5,085 nucleotides of DNA from JBKEAJ01 sp047975005 (GTDB taxonomy: Bacteria; Bacteroidota; Bacteroidia; Bacteroidales; Prolixibacteraceae). Made by a program: the position numbers and the translations under genes. The first letter of the stretch is position 1, and each line of letters starts with the position of its first letter. The notes below the pieces were generated by a model. The model saw nothing but the letters and a program-made list of their open reading frames with translations. It did no database searches and was not told the origin of the DNA. Of the stretch, positions 4,778-5,085 are shown one piece after another. The DNA is taken from positions 1 to 5,085 of the forward strand of contig JBKECW010000063.1 in NCBI GenBank assembly GCA_047975005.1. The letters are read 5' to 3'.

Positions 4778-4915
4778 ATGAGCAACAAGTTTTTTGATAA
4801 CGAGAAATTAGAAAAGGATTCAGTTATTCAAAAATTCCGAATAACTGCCCCCAACGGCACCGTCCGTCAGTCTGAAGTCCGAAGATCTGAATATATAATA
4901 TCAAAACACACCTAA
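4778..4915 (+). pseudogene. 45-codon ORF, probable fragment of a RhuM-type protein fused to a repeat array
   Basis: ATG 4778 opens 45 codons ending TAA 4913-4915. Residues 3-27 (N-K-F-F-D-N-E-K, then LEKDSVIQKFRITA and P-N-G) strongly resemble, from memory, the stretch after the DNA-binding-like N-terminus of RhuM/virulence-protein relatives (typically ...ELEKDSVVxxFRITAxDGK...). In a complete protein about 50 residues would precede this and a YNLDxIIxVGYR motif would follow; neither is present. A stop (TAA 4769-4771) lies just upstream in frame. From residue 31 on, the frame translates octamer array G. This looks like a gene remnant cut by the repeat. Alternatively it is a short upstream ORF of the oxidoreductase gene, which starts 2 bp after its stop. 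The family assignment rests on about 25 residues. Confidence 0.4.
4869..4898 (+). repeat. Degenerate 7/8-bp array G (AGTCCGA-like units)
   Basis: Units start at 4869 (AGTCTGA), 4876 (AGTCCGA), 4883 (AGATCTGA) and 4891 (ATATATAA), that is 7, 7, 8 and 8 bp. With its left edge TCAGTC it belongs with array F at 1103-1141. It occupies the last 45 bp before the oxidoreductase start and the C-terminal codons of the small ORF. Confidence 0.5.
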
Positions 4916-4917
4916 AA

Positions 4918-5085
4918 ATGAAATATCTAATTATAGGAGGCGTGGCAGGCGGCGCAACCGTTGCCGCACGCTTAAGAAGACTTGACGAAAGAGCCGAAAT
5001 CATAATATTTGAAAAGGGCGAACATATATCATATGCCAATTGCGGACTGCCGTACTACATCGGCGGTGTCATCAGGGAGCGTTCG
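4918..5085 (+). CDS. FAD-dependent pyridine-nucleotide disulfide oxidoreductase, CoA-disulfide reductase/NADH oxidase type (N-terminal part)
   Basis: The first 56 codons run off the right edge. They hold the FAD-binding Rossmann motif G-G-V-A-G-G-A (residues 7-13, a GxxxGG variant), an acidic residue closing the second strand (Glu32 in IIIFEKGE), and YANCGLPYYIGG with a single Cys42. In the CoA-disulfide reductase, NADH oxidase and NADH peroxidase group this lone cysteine is the redox-active one that forms a mixed disulfide or a sulfenic acid. Likely roles are NAD(P)H-dependent reduction of CoA disulfides, polysulfide or oxygen in the cytoplasm. Bacteroidetes members often continue into rhodanese, DsrE or TusA-like domains, but that part is not in the window, so the substrate cannot be decided. 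ATG 4918 starts exactly at the Rossmann strand (M-K-Y-L-I-I-G-G). Confidence 0.9.
   Translation, partial: MKYLIIGGVAGGATVAARLRRLDERAEIIIFEKGEHISYANCGLPYYIGGVIRERS

Noticed and set aside
1..5085. tRNA, rRNA, riboswitch or complete insertion sequence
   Set aside because: No cloverleaf, rRNA stretch, known aptamer core or transposase reading frame was recognised on either strand.

Overview
The window looks like a piece of a low-GC Bacteroidetes chromosome (probably Bacteroidales or a relative). The reasons are promoter boxes of the TAnnTTTG type at 1381, 3366-3373 (minus) and 4749, a lipoprotein with acidic residues just after the lipidated Cys, mostly absent Shine-Dalgarno sequences, and the closeness of the last gene to Bacteroidetes CoA-disulfide-reductase-like flavoproteins. 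The species cannot be read from the sequence.

Layout. 1-388 (minus) is the N-terminal part of a secreted protein of unknown function that runs off the left edge. 389-1412 has no convincing large gene and is dominated by repeats: a 32-bp perfect palindrome (796-827), then, almost back to back from 881 to 1141, degenerate octamers, degenerate heptamers, a 77-bp palindromic dispersed repeat, a GGGCAGAA hairpin and a second octamer array. 1413-1987 (plus) is a predicted surface lipoprotein whose natural start (ATG 1413, right behind a TAnnTTTG box) is out of frame with the body of the gene because of a pentanucleotide tract (AAGAC units). Losing one unit would restore a textbook lipoprotein signal peptide. 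2124-2489 (plus) is a small four-helix membrane protein preceded by two facing heptamer arrays. A 24-bp palindrome at 2595-2618 separates it from the convergent genes.

2643-4435 (minus) holds two well-recognised genes: rsgA, the circularly permuted GTPase of 30S subunit maturation, followed by aqpZ, a six-helix water channel with its own promoter box. 4436-4917 is an intergenic stretch with a plus-strand promoter box and a 45-codon ORF that looks like a fragment of a RhuM-type protein fused to another repeat array. It ends 2 nt before the start of an FAD/NAD(P)H oxidoreductase (4918 onward) that runs off the right edge.

How the parts relate. The housekeeping genes are ordinary. What stands out is (a) the likely slipped-strand ON/OFF switch in the lipoprotein signal peptide and (b) a family of degenerate 7-bp and 8-bp tandem repeats filling the intergenic space, with the heptamers in strict 7-bp register at four places. 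No complete new enzymatic or defence system is visible.
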